Assembly: GCA_012269985.1 (NCBI GenBank)
Contig: JAAXJF010000002.1
Coordinates: 1 to 32,431 of the forward strand
DNA from: Acidimicrobiaceae bacterium
GTDB taxonomy: Bacteria > Actinomycetota > Acidimicrobiia > Acidimicrobiales > Ilumatobacteraceae
DNA length: 32,431 nucleotides
Direction: 5' to 3'
The notes beneath the pieces were generated by a model, which made no database searches, had not been told where the DNA came from, and saw only the letters and a list, made by a program, of their open reading frames with translations. The position numbers and the translations under genes were made by a program. Within the stretch, counting starts at the first letter, position 1. Each line of letters begins with the position of its first letter. This document shows positions 7,610-18,058 of this stretch, piece after piece.

Positions 7610-10600
7610 ATGCCGAGCTTGATGCCAGCGCGAGGGTTGTACGACCCTCGATTTGAACACGATTCATGTGGCGTGTCGTTTGTCGCGAATCTCCGCGGGG
7701 AACAGTCAAATGAGTTGGTTCAGACTGGTCTGCGCGCCCTCACCAATCTTGAGCACCGGGGTGCGCCCGGGGCCGAGCCTGACACAGGCGATGGCGCGGG
7801 CATTTTGCTGCAAATCCCTGATCGTCTCTTCAGAAATGTCGTATCAGCAGATCTTCCGCCGGCTGGAGCGTATGCCGCTGGCATCGGGTTCCTCCCACAG
7901 GACGGGGGCGCAGAACCAGCGAAGACCGCCATTGAGGGCATCCTTTCCGAAGAAGGACTTGACGTCGTCGCGTGGCGGGAACTGCCCATCGACCCCTCGA
8001 CCTTGGGAACAACAGCTCGCGAGGCAATGCCATCGTTTTGGCAACTGTTTTGCGCAGCGCCCGACGGCCGCACGGGTATTGAGCTCGATCGCCTGACATT
8101 CATTGCCCGCAAACGAATCGAGCACGAACTTTCTGACGTGTACTTTCCGTCACTGTCGTCGCGAACAATCGTCTACAAAGGGATGTTGACGACGCCACAG
8201 TTGAGTGCGTTCTTTCCTGACCTCACGAATCCGTTGATCGAAAGCGCGTTGCTGCTCGTGCACTCTCGCTTCTCGACGAACACCTTCCCGTCGTGGCCGC
8301 TCGCCCACCCGTATCGCTTCGTCGCCCATAACGGAGAAATCAACACAGTCCAAGGCAACCAAAACTGGATGCGCGCCCGAGAGGCCCTCGCATCGAGCGA
8401 ACTTCTGCCCGGTCTTGAACGGGCCCTTCCAATTTGCACACCGGGAGGGTCAGACACCGCACGATTCGATGAAGCGCTCGAGCTGCTTCATCTCGGTGGC
8501 CGTTCAATTGAGCACGCCGTCCTCATGATGATTCCCGAAGCTTGGGAAAACAATTCGGACATGGATCAAGATCGACGTGACTTCTACCGCTACCACGCAG
8601 CCCTCATGGAGCCATGGGATGGACCAGCGAGTGTCACCTTCACCGATGGCGAAGTCATTGGTGCCGTGCTCGATCGCAACGGTCTTCGTCCAAGTCGCTA
8701 CTGGGTGACCGACGACGACCTTGTAGTGATGGCATCCGAAGTCGGCGTAATCGACATTGAGCCCGAAAAGATCGTGACGAAGGGCCGCTTGCAGCCGGGA
8801 CGTATGTTCCTCATCGACACCCGAGAAGGCCGCATCGTTGACGACGAAGAGATCAAGAAGCGGCTTGCAGCAGAGCAGCCGTATGCCGAATGGTTGGCCG
8901 CCGGCATGGTGAGCCTCGATGACCTCCCAGAGCGTGAACATGTCGTCTTTAGCCACGACAGTGTTCGCCGTCGCCAGCAGATCTTCGGTTACACCGATGA
9001 AGAGTTGAAAGTCATCCTCGCTCCGATGGCGAAGAGTGGAATCGAGCCGATCGGCTCAATGGGTACTGACACGCCGCTGGCGGTTCTCTCAGATCGTCCT
9101 CGACTCATTTTTGATTACTTCCAGCAGCTCTTCGCTCAGGTGACCAACCCGCCACTCGATGCAATTAGAGAAGAAGTCGTTACCGCAGTGGCCTCCACGA
9201 TCGGTCCGGAAGCAAACCTTCTCGAGCCTGGCCCTGAAAACTGCCGACAGCTTGTTTTGCCATTCCCGATCATCGACAACGATGAACTCGCCAAAATTAT
9301 TCACGCTGCAGGTGAAGGTGGCCGCGAAGAATTTGTGTCGCACACTGTGCGGGCGCTGTACCCAGTGACCTCAGGTGGAGCGGGGCTTGAGCGTCGGCTC
9401 GAAGAAATCTTCGACGAAGTCAGCACTGCGATCGACGACGGCGCACGCATCATTGTTCTCTCTGATCGAAACACCGACGAAACCTTCGCTCCGATTCCAT
9501 CGCTGTTGGTGACCGCAGCGGTTCACCACCATCTTGTTCGAACGAAGCAACGCACCCAAGTTGGCCTCGTCGTCGAATCTGGTGACGCCCGCGAAATTCA
9601 TCACATGGCGCTCTTGATCGGCTATGGGGCTGGAGCAATCAATCCGTACCTTGCGTTCGAAAGCATCGAAGATCTCATCTCCGCAAACATGCACGGGCTC
9701 GGTGACGAAGACCCCGCAACAGCCATTCGCCGGTATATCAAGGCGTGCGGCAAGGGAGTCGTCAAGGTCATGTCGAAGATGGGCGTCTCAACCGTCGCCT
9801 CATATACCGGCGCCCAGATCTTTGAAGCGATCGGCATCGGCGAAGCCACGATCAACACGTATTTCACTGGCACCGTGAGCCGCCTCGGCGGAATCGGCCT
9901 CGACGAAATCGCAACCGCCGTCGCCATGCGCCATCGTTGGGCACACCCCGAACGCCCTGAGCAGCGAGCACACCGGCAACTCGAAGCGGGTGGCGAATAT
10001 CAATGGCGACGTGAGGGGGAGTATCACCTCTTCAACCCCGAAACAGTCTTCAAGTTGCAGCACGCAACCCGAGAGAAGCGTTGGGACATCTTCAAGGAAT
10101 ACAGCTCTCGAGTCGACGACCAATCGGAGCGCCTCGCAACCCTCCGCGGACTCTTCAAATTTGCAGACGGCCGCACCGCCATTCCACTTGAAGAAGTTGA
10201 GTCGGCATCGTCGATCATGAAGCGCTTCTCAACCGGCGCGATGTCATACGGCTCGATCTCAGCCGAAGCCCATGAAACCCTTGCGGTGGCGATGAACTCC
10301 ATCGGGGCAAAGTCGAATACCGGCGAAGGCGGCGAAGACTCCGATCGCCTGCACGACCCAGAACGCCGTTCATCGATCAAGCAAGTCGCCTCGGGACGCT
10401 TTGGCGTGACCGCGGAATATCTCACCAACTCTGACGATATTCAGATCAAGATGGCTCAAGGAGCGAAACCTGGAGAGGGCGGCCAGTTGCCTGGGCACAA
10501 GGTGTATCCGTGGGTTGCAAAGACGCGTCACTCAACACCAGGTGTTGGGCTTATCAGTCCGCCGCCACACCACGACATCTACTCGATTGAAGATCTCAAG

Positions 10601-12139
10601 CAGCTGATTCACGACCTCAAAAATGCGAACCCGGCCGCCCGAATTCATGTGAAGTTGGTGGCCGAGATGGGTGTTGGAACGGTCGCAGCCGGTGTCTCAA
10701 AAGCGAAGGCTGACGTCGTGCTCATCAGTGGCCATGACGGCGGAACTGGTGCCTCCCCACTGACATCCCTCAAGCATGCTGGTGGTCCGTGGGAGTTAGG
10801 TCTTGCCGAGACTCAGCAGACACTGGTGATGAACGGTCTGCGCGACCGCATCATCGTGCAGACCGATGGCCAGTTGAAAACTGGTCGAGATGTCGTCATC
10901 GCCGCTCTGCTCGGCGCCGAAGAGTTTGGATTCGCTACCGCGCCTCTCGTCGTGTCTGGATGCGTGATGATGCGTGTCTGCCACCTCGACACATGTCCGG
11001 TGGGCATTGCAACCCAGAACCCGGAACTCCGTGCACGATTTGCTGGCAAGCCCGAATTCGTCGTCAACTTTTTCGAATTCATTGCGGAGGAAGTGCGCGA
11101 GTTGATGGCGCAACTTGGCTTCAGGACCATTGACGAGATGATCGGTCGGGTGGAAGCGCTCGACATTCGGCCCGCAGTTGACCACTGGAAAGCATCGGGC
11201 CTCGACATTTCTCCAATGCTGATTCCCGGAGACAACCGTTACGAACAGACACTCCACTGCACGGTTGAGCAAAATCATGGTCTTGACGAGGCCCTCGACC
11301 AGAGCCTCATCGAACAGGCACGTGGCGCGATTGACGATGCAATACCAGTCGTCATCAGTTCGCCGATCAGAAACGTGAACCGGACTGTCGGAACCTTGCT
11401 CGGCCACGAGATCACCAAGAAGTGGCATGACGACGGGCTGCCCGACGGCACGATCACCATCAACTTCACCGGTAGCGCTGGCCAAAGCTTCGGGGCGTTT
11501 GTGCCCAAGGGTGTAGACATCCGACTCTCCGGTGATGCCAACGACTACGTCGGCAAAGGACTTTCAGGTGGACGCATCATTATTCGTCCAGACGAATCTG
11601 CGCGGTTTGTTGCAGAAGACCAAGTCATCGCTGGAAACGTCATCGGTTACGGAGCGACCGGCGGAGAAATTTTCATTAGAGGAGTCGTCGGAGAACGTTG
11701 ATGCTTGAGGAACTCGGTTGCGACTGCAGGCGTTGATTTTTTTGGTGATCTCGCCTGCTAATACATGCCGGGCGCAACGGTGGTCGTGCTCGGCGCCACA
11801 GGACGAAACTTCGGCGCAGGGATGTCCGGGGGGATTGCATACCTGTATGACCGCGACGGAGACGTTGATCGCTGCGTCAACCCAGAGATGGTTGCCATCG
11901 AGACTCTGTCAGACACCGACCGAGAGCAGCTGAAAGCCATTATTGAACGGCACCGAGACTTCACCGGCAGCCAAAGTGCCGAGCGCATGCTTGCGTCCTG
12001 GAGTGTTGAAGTGAGCAAATTCAAGAAGATCATGCCAACCGACTATCGCCGAGTGCTCGAAGTACTCGAGATGGCCGAGCGTGAAGGCGTGAGTGAATCC
12101 GAAGCAATTGACCGTGTCATGGAGGCCGCCCGTGGGTGA
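7610..12139 (+). pseudogene. gltB: Glutamate synthase large subunit with two in-frame stops
   Basis: GltB makes glutamate from glutamine and 2-oxoglutarate with GltD. Read through, the frame gives about 1509 residues, normal for the family. Cys20 (HDSCGVSF) is the N-terminal nucleophile of the glutaminase domain after propeptide removal. The central and FMN domains follow, and the 3Fe-4S cysteines are in [12 protein letters not shown] near residues 1117-1128. The frame is broken by TGA at 11699-11701 and TAA at 11759-11761, both within the C-terminal beta-helix (GXGXG) domain. No frameshift is needed: the 19 codons between the stops still align with the family, though several residues are unusual, and the frame then runs clean to 12139. 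The last stop overlaps gltD by 8 bases. The break is either very recent, a base-calling problem, or read through. If real, the product ends at residue 1363 without most of the last domain. Confidence 0.85.
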
Positions 12140-13583
12140 AACAACAGGATTCCTGCAATGGGAACGGCAACTGCCCGAACGCCGACCGGTTCCAGTTCGA
12201 CTTCGTGACTGGAAAGAGGTGTACGAAGAGTTTCCGGCCGACGAGGTCCGCACCCAAGCCGGTCGATGCATGGATTGCGGCATCCCGTTCTGTAACAACG
12301 GCTGCCCACTCGGCAATCTCATTCCTGACTGGAACGACCTTGTGTACCGAGATCATTGGCGCCAGGCCATCGAACGCCTCCACGCCACGAACAATTTTCC
12401 GGAATTCACCGGCCGGTTGTGCCCGGCTCCTTGCGAGTCAGCATGCGTGGTTGGGATCAATCAACCACCGGTCACCATCAAGCAGGTCGAGGTTGAGATC
12501 GTCGATCGAGCCTTCGATGAAGGCTGGATAACCCCGCAACGACCAACCACGTTGACCGGACGCCGCGTTGCCGTCATTGGCTCTGGACCAGCAGGGCTCG
12601 CCGCCGCTCAGCAGCTCACCCGGGCCGGTCACAGCGTCACCGTGCTCGAACGCGCCGACCGGATAGGTGGCCTCTTGCGGTACGGCATTCCGGAATTCAA
12701 GATGGAGAAGCGCCACATCGATCGTCGCATCGAGCAGATGTCGGCAGAAGGAACCGAGTTCCGAACAGGTGCGATCGTTGGCGACAATATCGACATCGAC
12801 GTTCTGAGAGCGTCAAACGACGCAGTGGTGCTCGCGTGTGGCGCAACTGCATGGCGGGACTTGCCGGTCCCTGGTCGCGAGCTTCGCAACATCTATCAGG
12901 CGATGGAGTATCTGCCGCACGCCAACCGTGTGCAACTTGGTGACATTGACACCTCGCCCATTGATGTCAATGGTGGGCATGTCGTCATTATCGGTGGTGG
13001 CGATACCGGCGCCGATTGCTTGGGAACTGCATTGCGGCAAGGTGCAGCTTCTGTCACTCAGCTCGAAATCATGCCTCGTCCGCCAGAAGATCGCAGCGAT
13101 GGTAACCCGTGGCCGCAATACGCAATGATCTATCGAGTCTCTTCAGCCCACGAAGAGGGCGGAGAGCGCATGTACAGCCTAAATACTGAGCGCTTCATCG
13201 ACGATGGAAGCGGCGCGGTCAAGGCTCTTGCGATTCATGAGGTTGAGTTCGTTGATGGTGCGTTCAAAAAGATTGAAGGCACTGACCGTGAATTGCCGGC
13301 AGATTATGTGTTTCTTGCGATGGGCTTCGTCGGCCCAGAAAAGGGGTCCTGGCTTGACGCTCTTGGTGTCGATCTCGACGAACGAGGAAATGTCGCTCGA
13401 GACGAGAACTTCATGACATCTGTGCCTGGCGTGTTTGTCGCAGGTGACATGGGACGCGGGCAAAGCCTTATCGTGTGGGCCATTGCTGAAGGTCGCTCGG
13501 CGGCAGCAGGTGCTGACTCGTATTTGATGAGTCAGTCACGATTGCCTGTGCCGATCAAGCCTGGTGATCGTCCACTGATGTAA
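12132..13583 (+). CDS. gltD: Glutamate synthase small (beta) subunit
   Basis: GltD passes electrons from NADPH through FAD and iron-sulfur clusters to GltB. The 483 residues carry the N-terminal cluster cysteines (CMDCGIPFCNNGCP and LCPAPCESAC), an FAD-binding VIGSGPAGLAAA, and a second dinucleotide site IIGGGDTGADC. The C-terminal FAD segment (VFVAGDMGRGQSLIVWAI) is typical of the family. The GTG at 12132 is chosen over an in-frame ATG at 12093 because GGAGG lies 6 bases upstream and homologues begin there. It overlaps the end of gltB by 8 bases, so it is translationally coupled, and loss of gltB translation at 11699 would be expected to reduce its expression. The gene itself is intact. Confidence 0.95.
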   Translation: MGETTGFLQWERQLPERRPVPVRLRDWKEVYEEFPADEVRTQAGRCMDCGIPFCNNGCPLGNLIPDWNDLVYRDHWRQAIERLHATNNFPEFTGRLCPAPCESACVVGINQPPVTIKQVEVEIVDRAFDEGWITPQRPTTLTGRRVAVIGSGPAGLAAAQQLTRAGHSVTVLERADRIGGLLRYGIPEFKMEKRHIDRRIEQMSAEGTEFRTGAIVGDNIDIDVLRASNDAVVLACGATAWRDLPVPGRELRNIYQAMEYLPHANRVQLGDIDTSPIDVNGGHVVIIGGGDTGADCLGTALRQGAASVTQLEIMPRPPEDRSDGNPWPQYAMIYRVSSAHEEGGERMYSLNTERFIDDGSGAVKALAIHEVEFVDGAFKKIEGTDRELPADYVFLAMGFVGPEKGSWLDALGVDLDERGNVARDENFMTSVPGVFVAGDMGRGQSLIVWAIAEGRSAAAGADSYLMSQSRLPVPIKPGDRPLM

Positions 13584-13658
13584 CGCTCTTTGATGGTCAC
13601 GTGCCATCGAGTTGGAGGGTGTCATCATCGAAGACACCAAAACGCGTACGCTGTTGGA

Positions 13659-14240
13659 ATGTCTCCCCGCGTCGTCATTGGCCTCACTGGCGTTCTCGTT
13701 GTCGCCATTCTTTCTGCTGGGTGTGCAGGTGGAGCCGCCTCAAGTGCTGCGACTGTTGCCCCGATTCAGCCCACCTCATATGTGGTGAAGGATCTTGTCA
13801 CAACGACAACCACGATCGCTCCGACGACGACAACAACGGTGCCTGGACAGATTTTGGAGCCCTATCTGCACACGATCGTCAAAAATGACAATCCTTCGTA
13901 TCTGGCGGATCTTTACAACATCACCCTCGCTCAACTCAACGACGCAAACCGCTCTAATCCTGACTACTCGGCGTTTCCTATCGGAGGGATGGTGATCATT
14001 CCGGCGGGCGGAATTATGCCGAACGCAGCACTCGTGTTGAATAACGTAAACACCTCGAGTGAGGAATCATCAGGGTGTTCGGTGATTGAGCACACCGTCG
14101 TGAGCGGCGATAACCCAACCGTTCTTGCGAATCAGTATTCAGTTTCACTTGAAGATCTTGCTAGAGCAAACGCAACAAATTCCACCTACTCAAATTTCTT
14201 GCTTGGTGGAACGATCGTGATTCCTGTTGGCGACTGCTGA
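13659..14240 (+). CDS. LysM-domain lipoprotein
   Basis: This 193-residue secreted protein is probably anchored in the membrane and bound to peptidoglycan. A hydrophobic signal segment (residues 5-20) ends at a lipobox-like LSAGC with Cys22 as the likely lipid-modified residue. A Thr-rich linker (about residues 48-61) follows. Two LysM-like modules of about 50 residues come next, one starting near YLHTIVKNDNPSYLADLYN and the other at EHTVVSGDNPTVLANQYS, each ending in a GGxxIIP/GGTIVIP strand. The ATG at 13659 is chosen because it places the signal peptide at the N-terminus; the frame extends upstream but with no signal-like sequence. It follows gltD by 75 bp and is convergent with the plsC-like gene. 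No catalytic domain is visible, so it may be a wall-binding or spacer protein. Confidence 0.8.
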   Translation: MSPRVVIGLTGVLVVAILSAGCAGGAASSAATVAPIQPTSYVVKDLVTTTTTIAPTTTTTVPGQILEPYLHTIVKNDNPSYLADLYNITLAQLNDANRSNPDYSAFPIGGMVIIPAGGIMPNAALVLNNVNTSSEESSGCSVIEHTVVSGDNPTVLANQYSVSLEDLARANATNSTYSNFLLGGTIVIPVGDC

Positions 14241-14253
14241 TAACAGCGAATGT

Positions 14254-15270
14254 TTATCTGGATCGTGGTCCAAGATTCGGCCAGTCACGTTCAGGTCGGC
14301 TATTCCTTCCCGAAACCTCCCGGCGCCGCCTGTCAGTAAGCATCCATTTGCGTCGCCAACTTGCTGTTTCGGGACCGCTAAGTCGGTCTGCGGATCCGGT
14401 GGACGCTTTTCGTGCCGCAGTCCAGTAATCGCTCACCGATTCCTCTGTGAGGCGCCCCACCGCTGACTCAATGCGAGCGTTATAACGACGAGTGTTTTCG
14501 TCTTCGAATGACGTAAGCGGTGCCCCGAAAATCACCCGGGTACGGCCTGGTCGCGGTCGTTTCATGCCTTTGCCAAAGATCGCACCGGTGCCCTCAATGT
14601 GAACCGGCACAACAGCAACCCCGGTTTTCGCTGAGAGATACGCAGCTCCACCTTTGAACGGTTGGGCCCAGCCATCCGGTGAGCGACCGCCCTCTGGGTA
14701 GATCAACAGACTCCGTCCGTCATCGATGAGTTCCTTAAAGAGATCGGCAGATTGGCGTCCTGTTGCTTCCCGATCAATCGGAATTGCGTTCAACGCAAGC
14801 GCAGAAAACGTGGCCTTCCAGCGTTTGTCAAAGAAATAGTCGGCCGCTGCGGCAACGACGAGATCCTGTCGCCATGCGGGAGGGATTGCTCGAATCATGA
14901 CAATGGTGTCGAGATGGCTGTGGTGGTCGGGCGCAAAAATAAGCGGCGGCGAGTCGTCCAGACGCGAAAGGTCAGCGAGGCGATCGAGACCGTGGACCTC
15001 GGGGCGGGCGATCACGGCAGTCATTAATTTCAGTGGGCCAGCGATAAACGCTGATCGAGCGACCGATGCGAGAGGGCGGCGTGCCCAATCGGTTTCGAAG
15101 TTGCTGCCAAGAGTGTCAGGCTTTTCAGGAACCTCAATGCCACGGGGCACCGTTGGCGCGCGCCACGGGAAACCGTACTTTGCAAGGGGCTTCGCAACTG
15201 ACCGAATGGTCTGCTCAGCCCGACCGGCGAACTGCTGTGCCCGCTTGGTGATGTGTCGTTTTGAACGCAT
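14254..15270 (-). CDS. PlsC-type 1-acyl-glycerol-3-phosphate acyltransferase
   Basis: This 338-residue protein is a PlsC/LPLAT-family acyltransferase, which moves a fatty acyl group to a (lyso)phospholipid or similar acceptor at the inner membrane face. The catalytic H-x4-D motif is HHSHLD near residues 116-121, and the phosphate-binding EGGRS motif is in YPEGGRSPDG. A Pro-rich VAVVPVHIEG segment completes block IV. The Arg-rich, low-complexity C-terminus (about the last 40 residues) is unusual and probably a membrane-surface or disordered tail. It is the last gene of a four-gene operon, 5 bp after the LarA-like gene. The context suggests the acyl acceptor may be a product of the upstream enzymes rather than ordinary lysophosphatidate. 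Confidence 0.85.
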   Translation of the reverse strand: MRSKRHITKRAQQFAGRAEQTIRSVAKPLAKYGFPWRAPTVPRGIEVPEKPDTLGSNFETDWARRPLASVARSAFIAGPLKLMTAVIARPEVHGLDRLADLSRLDDSPPLIFAPDHHSHLDTIVMIRAIPPAWRQDLVVAAAADYFFDKRWKATFSALALNAIPIDREATGRQSADLFKELIDDGRSLLIYPEGGRSPDGWAQPFKGGAAYLSAKTGVAVVPVHIEGTGAIFGKGMKRPRPGRTRVIFGAPLTSFEDENTRRYNARIESAVGRLTEESVSDYWTAARKASTGSADRLSGPETASWRRKWMLTDRRRREVSGRNSRPERDWPNLGPRSR

Positions 15271-15275
15271 CAGAA

Positions 15276-16862
15276 CTATTTCACGTCGGCAACGAGAACA
15301 GACGGTACGTGAAGGTGGGTAATGGAAGGGGAGCGGCCGACAACATCGCTTGCCAACTCAAACGCATCGTCCATCGTCGACGCAGGGGTGAATCCCATAC
15401 GTCGCACTGCTGTGGGATCACCTCCAACGATGATGACTTTGCCGGCCCACTGCTGACCATGCGCGCCCCAGTACCAGGCGTAGAACGGATGAACGCCGTG
15501 ATAGGCGTTACCGGTTCGGTAAAGGTGGCGATACCACTCGTCTTCGGCGTACCGCTTTTCCCACTTCTCTGACATGACGGCAGGGTCGGTGGTGTCAGCG
15601 AGAACTTCATCGAAGAAGTCGATGTAGCTCGGGTGATGAACAGGATGGAAATCTCGATACGTCGGGTGGGTCATGATGATGACACCTCCCTCGCGAACGA
15701 GCGGTTTGTTGCGGTACATGTTGAACATGTAGCCAAGTCCCATACACATCACGAGAATCGGATTCATGATCGATTCAGGGTTGTACGGACTGATGAATGG
15801 CACGCCGAGAGTCAAAATGTCAGTTTGGCCTTCAACCTCGACGATGTGCTGGCGGTACACATCTTCAAGAGTCCGTTCATGAACGCTTTCGGTGAAACCG
15901 GCGTAGACGCCGGTCATCGCATACGGCGCCTCAATTCCGTGAAAGATTTTCCGGGCGGCGCGCCGAGGCATACGGTCTAACGTTTTGGCAGTTGCGAGAT
16001 AGGTCATTCGGTCGCGAGCTGTCCACTCCCATTCGCGTTTTGAGAGAAAATCAAATGGTGATGGAAATGCGTCGGTGTTGATCGTTGATTCGATTTGGAA
16101 CACCTTTGGCCCGCTGTCACGTAGCACCTTTCCAAGGCGCCAAATCGAGTGATGAAGGGCGGAATGATGGCGATCCATCAAGCTACGAGTGTTCTGTAGA
16201 GATTCGGGGTTGTGGTGGTAGCTCAAGCATCGATACGAGGCCACCCCGGTGACGAGCGATTTCCAGCCGCCATCCATCGCAACCTGATTGACGTTTGCGT
16301 AGACGACGAGGTCTGATTCAGCGACCCGACGGTTGATCTCAAGAACTTCGCCGTGATCGGTTTCTCCGAGGACTGCGAGATTCTCGGGGTCTTCCGCATC
16401 ATGCTGGTAGAGCGTTCCGTTGGGAGCGAATGCATCAAAGATTCGATCGCCGAGCACGTGACGTAGTTCGTAGTCGTGCATGCGACGGTGAAGGCCAAGC
16501 GCCGCAATGATGTGGACATCATCGACTCCGGCCTCTGCAGCTAGATCGAGTACCGCTTCGATAATCCGTTGGCGCGAATCGGGACGACGCATCTTTGGTA
16601 GCGAGAGACTTGCGTCATCGAAGCAAATGGTGAGCTTCATATCGGCGTGAAGAAGGGCGCGAAGTGGCTCCATATCGAGAGGATTCTCAAGAGCATCACG
16701 AATCGCAGATTGTGGGTCTTCGAGACCTGGGAACGACTCTGCGGGATAAATCACTCGGCTGCGGTCAGCCGGAAGTCGCTCGAGGCTGAACTTCTCCCCA
16801 TGCCAGAACAGCATTGGCGGCGTTGAGCGATCAACGTCTAAGACAAATCCGGGACGTGGCAT
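15276..16862 (-). CDS. LarA-family (DUF2088) nickel-pincer racemase-like protein
   Basis: This 528-residue protein resembles LarA, the lactate racemase that carries a nickel-pincer nucleotide cofactor. His125 (ALGLHRRM), Lys201 (DGGWKSLVTG) and His217 (SYHHNPES) match LarA His108, Lys184 and His200 with identical spacing (76 and 16 residues). Lys184 holds the cofactor and His200 binds nickel. The second LarA catalytic base, His174, should lie 10 residues before the Lys, but there is no His there (the stretch is NVNQVAMD), and the DxTRP motif is altered to DDASLSLP. A changed substrate or reaction is therefore likely. Cofactor genes larB, larC and larE are absent from the window. Its ATG overlaps the dehydrogenase stop by one base (TAATG). 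Its role within a lipid-type operon is unexplained. Confidence 0.8.
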   Translation of the reverse strand: MPRPGFVLDVDRSTPPMLFWHGEKFSLERLPADRSRVIYPAESFPGLEDPQSAIRDALENPLDMEPLRALLHADMKLTICFDDASLSLPKMRRPDSRQRIIEAVLDLAAEAGVDDVHIIAALGLHRRMHDYELRHVLGDRIFDAFAPNGTLYQHDAEDPENLAVLGETDHGEVLEINRRVAESDLVVYANVNQVAMDGGWKSLVTGVASYRCLSYHHNPESLQNTRSLMDRHHSALHHSIWRLGKVLRDSGPKVFQIESTINTDAFPSPFDFLSKREWEWTARDRMTYLATAKTLDRMPRRAARKIFHGIEAPYAMTGVYAGFTESVHERTLEDVYRQHIVEVEGQTDILTLGVPFISPYNPESIMNPILVMCMGLGYMFNMYRNKPLVREGGVIIMTHPTYRDFHPVHHPSYIDFFDEVLADTTDPAVMSEKWEKRYAEDEWYRHLYRTGNAYHGVHPFYAWYWGAHGQQWAGKVIIVGGDPTAVRRMGFTPASTMDDAFELASDVVGRSPSITHLHVPSVLVADVK

Positions 16863-18058
16863 TAGTGGTCCTCTCGTAGATCGAAAGCAATTTTTACGGC
16901 GCCGCGCCGTCCAGCGGAGGCGGCATGGGCGAGCGCCTCAACATGCTCGTCGAGGCGATAGGTGGCAGAGAGCAGGCGTTCGGCATCGATACGTTCGGCG
17001 AGGGCAAGGGCAAGATCGAAGGTTCGCACATCGGCTCCATCGATGTGTTCGGTGCCATAGGTGTACGCGCCCAGCAACGCAACCTCACGATGCCACAGGG
17101 GAGTGAGGTCGAGTTTGGTGTCTCCGGGCATACCGAGCACAACAGCTGCGCCTCGTGGGCGAGTGATGTTGATCGACAACGCAATCGATGCACTGTCGCC
17201 GACGGCATTGATCGTTGCGTGCGCTCCCGACGACAGGCTCGCTCCAATGCGGTGGGCACCCGACATACGACGCACAGCCCGAGAAAGTTCGTCGCCTGGA
17301 GCAACCACGTCAGCCCCAAGACCTTTTGCGAACCTCATCTGGTGGGGGTAACGAGCTCCGGCAATAATCCGGGCATTCGGCAGTGCGCCGCGAACGGCAG
17401 CAATGGCACCCAATCCCATTGTGCCCGCACCGAGAACGGCAATGATGGGTGACTCGGTGTCGGTGAGATGGTGATTCGTGTGTTGCGTTGCAATGAGCGC
17501 GGCGTGAACAGAGCCTGCGAGGGGTTCAACCAGTACCGCCGTCTCATCTGACATGTCATCGGGTACCGGATGAAGTTGTGACTCGTGCGCCCAAAACCAC
17601 GGTGCCCAGCCCCCTCCGGTTGAGCAGCAGAAACCGGTTTGAATTCCGGGCTTCAGGTGTCCTCGAACGAGGTGGGCGTAGTCGTCTCCATCGGCGGGTG
17701 CTGCAGATTCCCATGGTGGCACAGAGCCACGAGCGGCATGTCCGAGAACTGGTTCGATCACAACACGCTGACCAGACTCAAGTTCCCCAATGATCTCATG
17801 CCCGGGAATCAACGGAAATGAGACGAAGTCTTCAAAGTAGGTAGACGCATGGCCATCGATGAGCGCAAGATCTGAACCGCAAATTCCAGCGAGCCGAGTG
17901 GTGACTTTCGACCAGCCCAAACCGGCTGGTTCAGGGGGGTCATCAACGTTCCGTAAATGAACTGGTGCAATCCGAGCCGAGGCTTTCGGGCTCGTGACAG
18001 AGAGCAGGCGAGCAGCACCGAATCGCCGAACATTGTGTTGAACTTGCAGCGCTCTCAC
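16862..18058 (-). CDS. Zinc-dependent medium-chain dehydrogenase lacking the structural zinc site
   Basis: This 398-residue protein is an MDR-family alcohol/polyol dehydrogenase. The catalytic zinc ligands are in place: Cys60 (GICGSD), His87-Glu88 (PGHEI) and Glu178 (VEPLAGS). The Rossmann fold follows at AVLGAGTMGLGA. The lobe that normally carries four structural-zinc cysteines (about residues 105-130, HAARGSVPPWESAAPADGDD) has no Cys, although the surrounding RGxxPP framework is kept. The GTG start overlaps the stop of the reductase-phosphatase gene by 4 bases, so the two are coupled. The context suggests it oxidises or reduces an alcohol or aldehyde linked to the neighbouring reductase; the substrate is not known. 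Confidence 0.85.
   Translation of the reverse strand: MRALQVQHNVRRFGAARLLSVTSPKASARIAPVHLRNVDDPPEPAGLGWSKVTTRLAGICGSDLALIDGHASTYFEDFVSFPLIPGHEIIGELESGQRVVIEPVLGHAARGSVPPWESAAPADGDDYAHLVRGHLKPGIQTGFCCSTGGGWAPWFWAHESQLHPVPDDMSDETAVLVEPLAGSVHAALIATQHTNHHLTDTESPIIAVLGAGTMGLGAIAAVRGALPNARIIAGARYPHQMRFAKGLGADVVAPGDELSRAVRRMSGAHRIGASLSSGAHATINAVGDSASIALSINITRPRGAAVVLGMPGDTKLDLTPLWHREVALLGAYTYGTEHIDGADVRTFDLALALAERIDAERLLSATYRLDEHVEALAHAASAGRRGAVKIAFDLREDH

Noticed and set aside
10796-11485. 229-codon antisense frame inside gltB
   Set aside because: It is antisense to conserved GltB sequence with no domain features.
11765-12139. Separate small gene downstream of gltB
   Set aside because: It is in the same frame as gltB and encodes the missing GltB C-terminus; its ATG has no ribosome-binding site. 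It is treated as part of the interrupted gltB.
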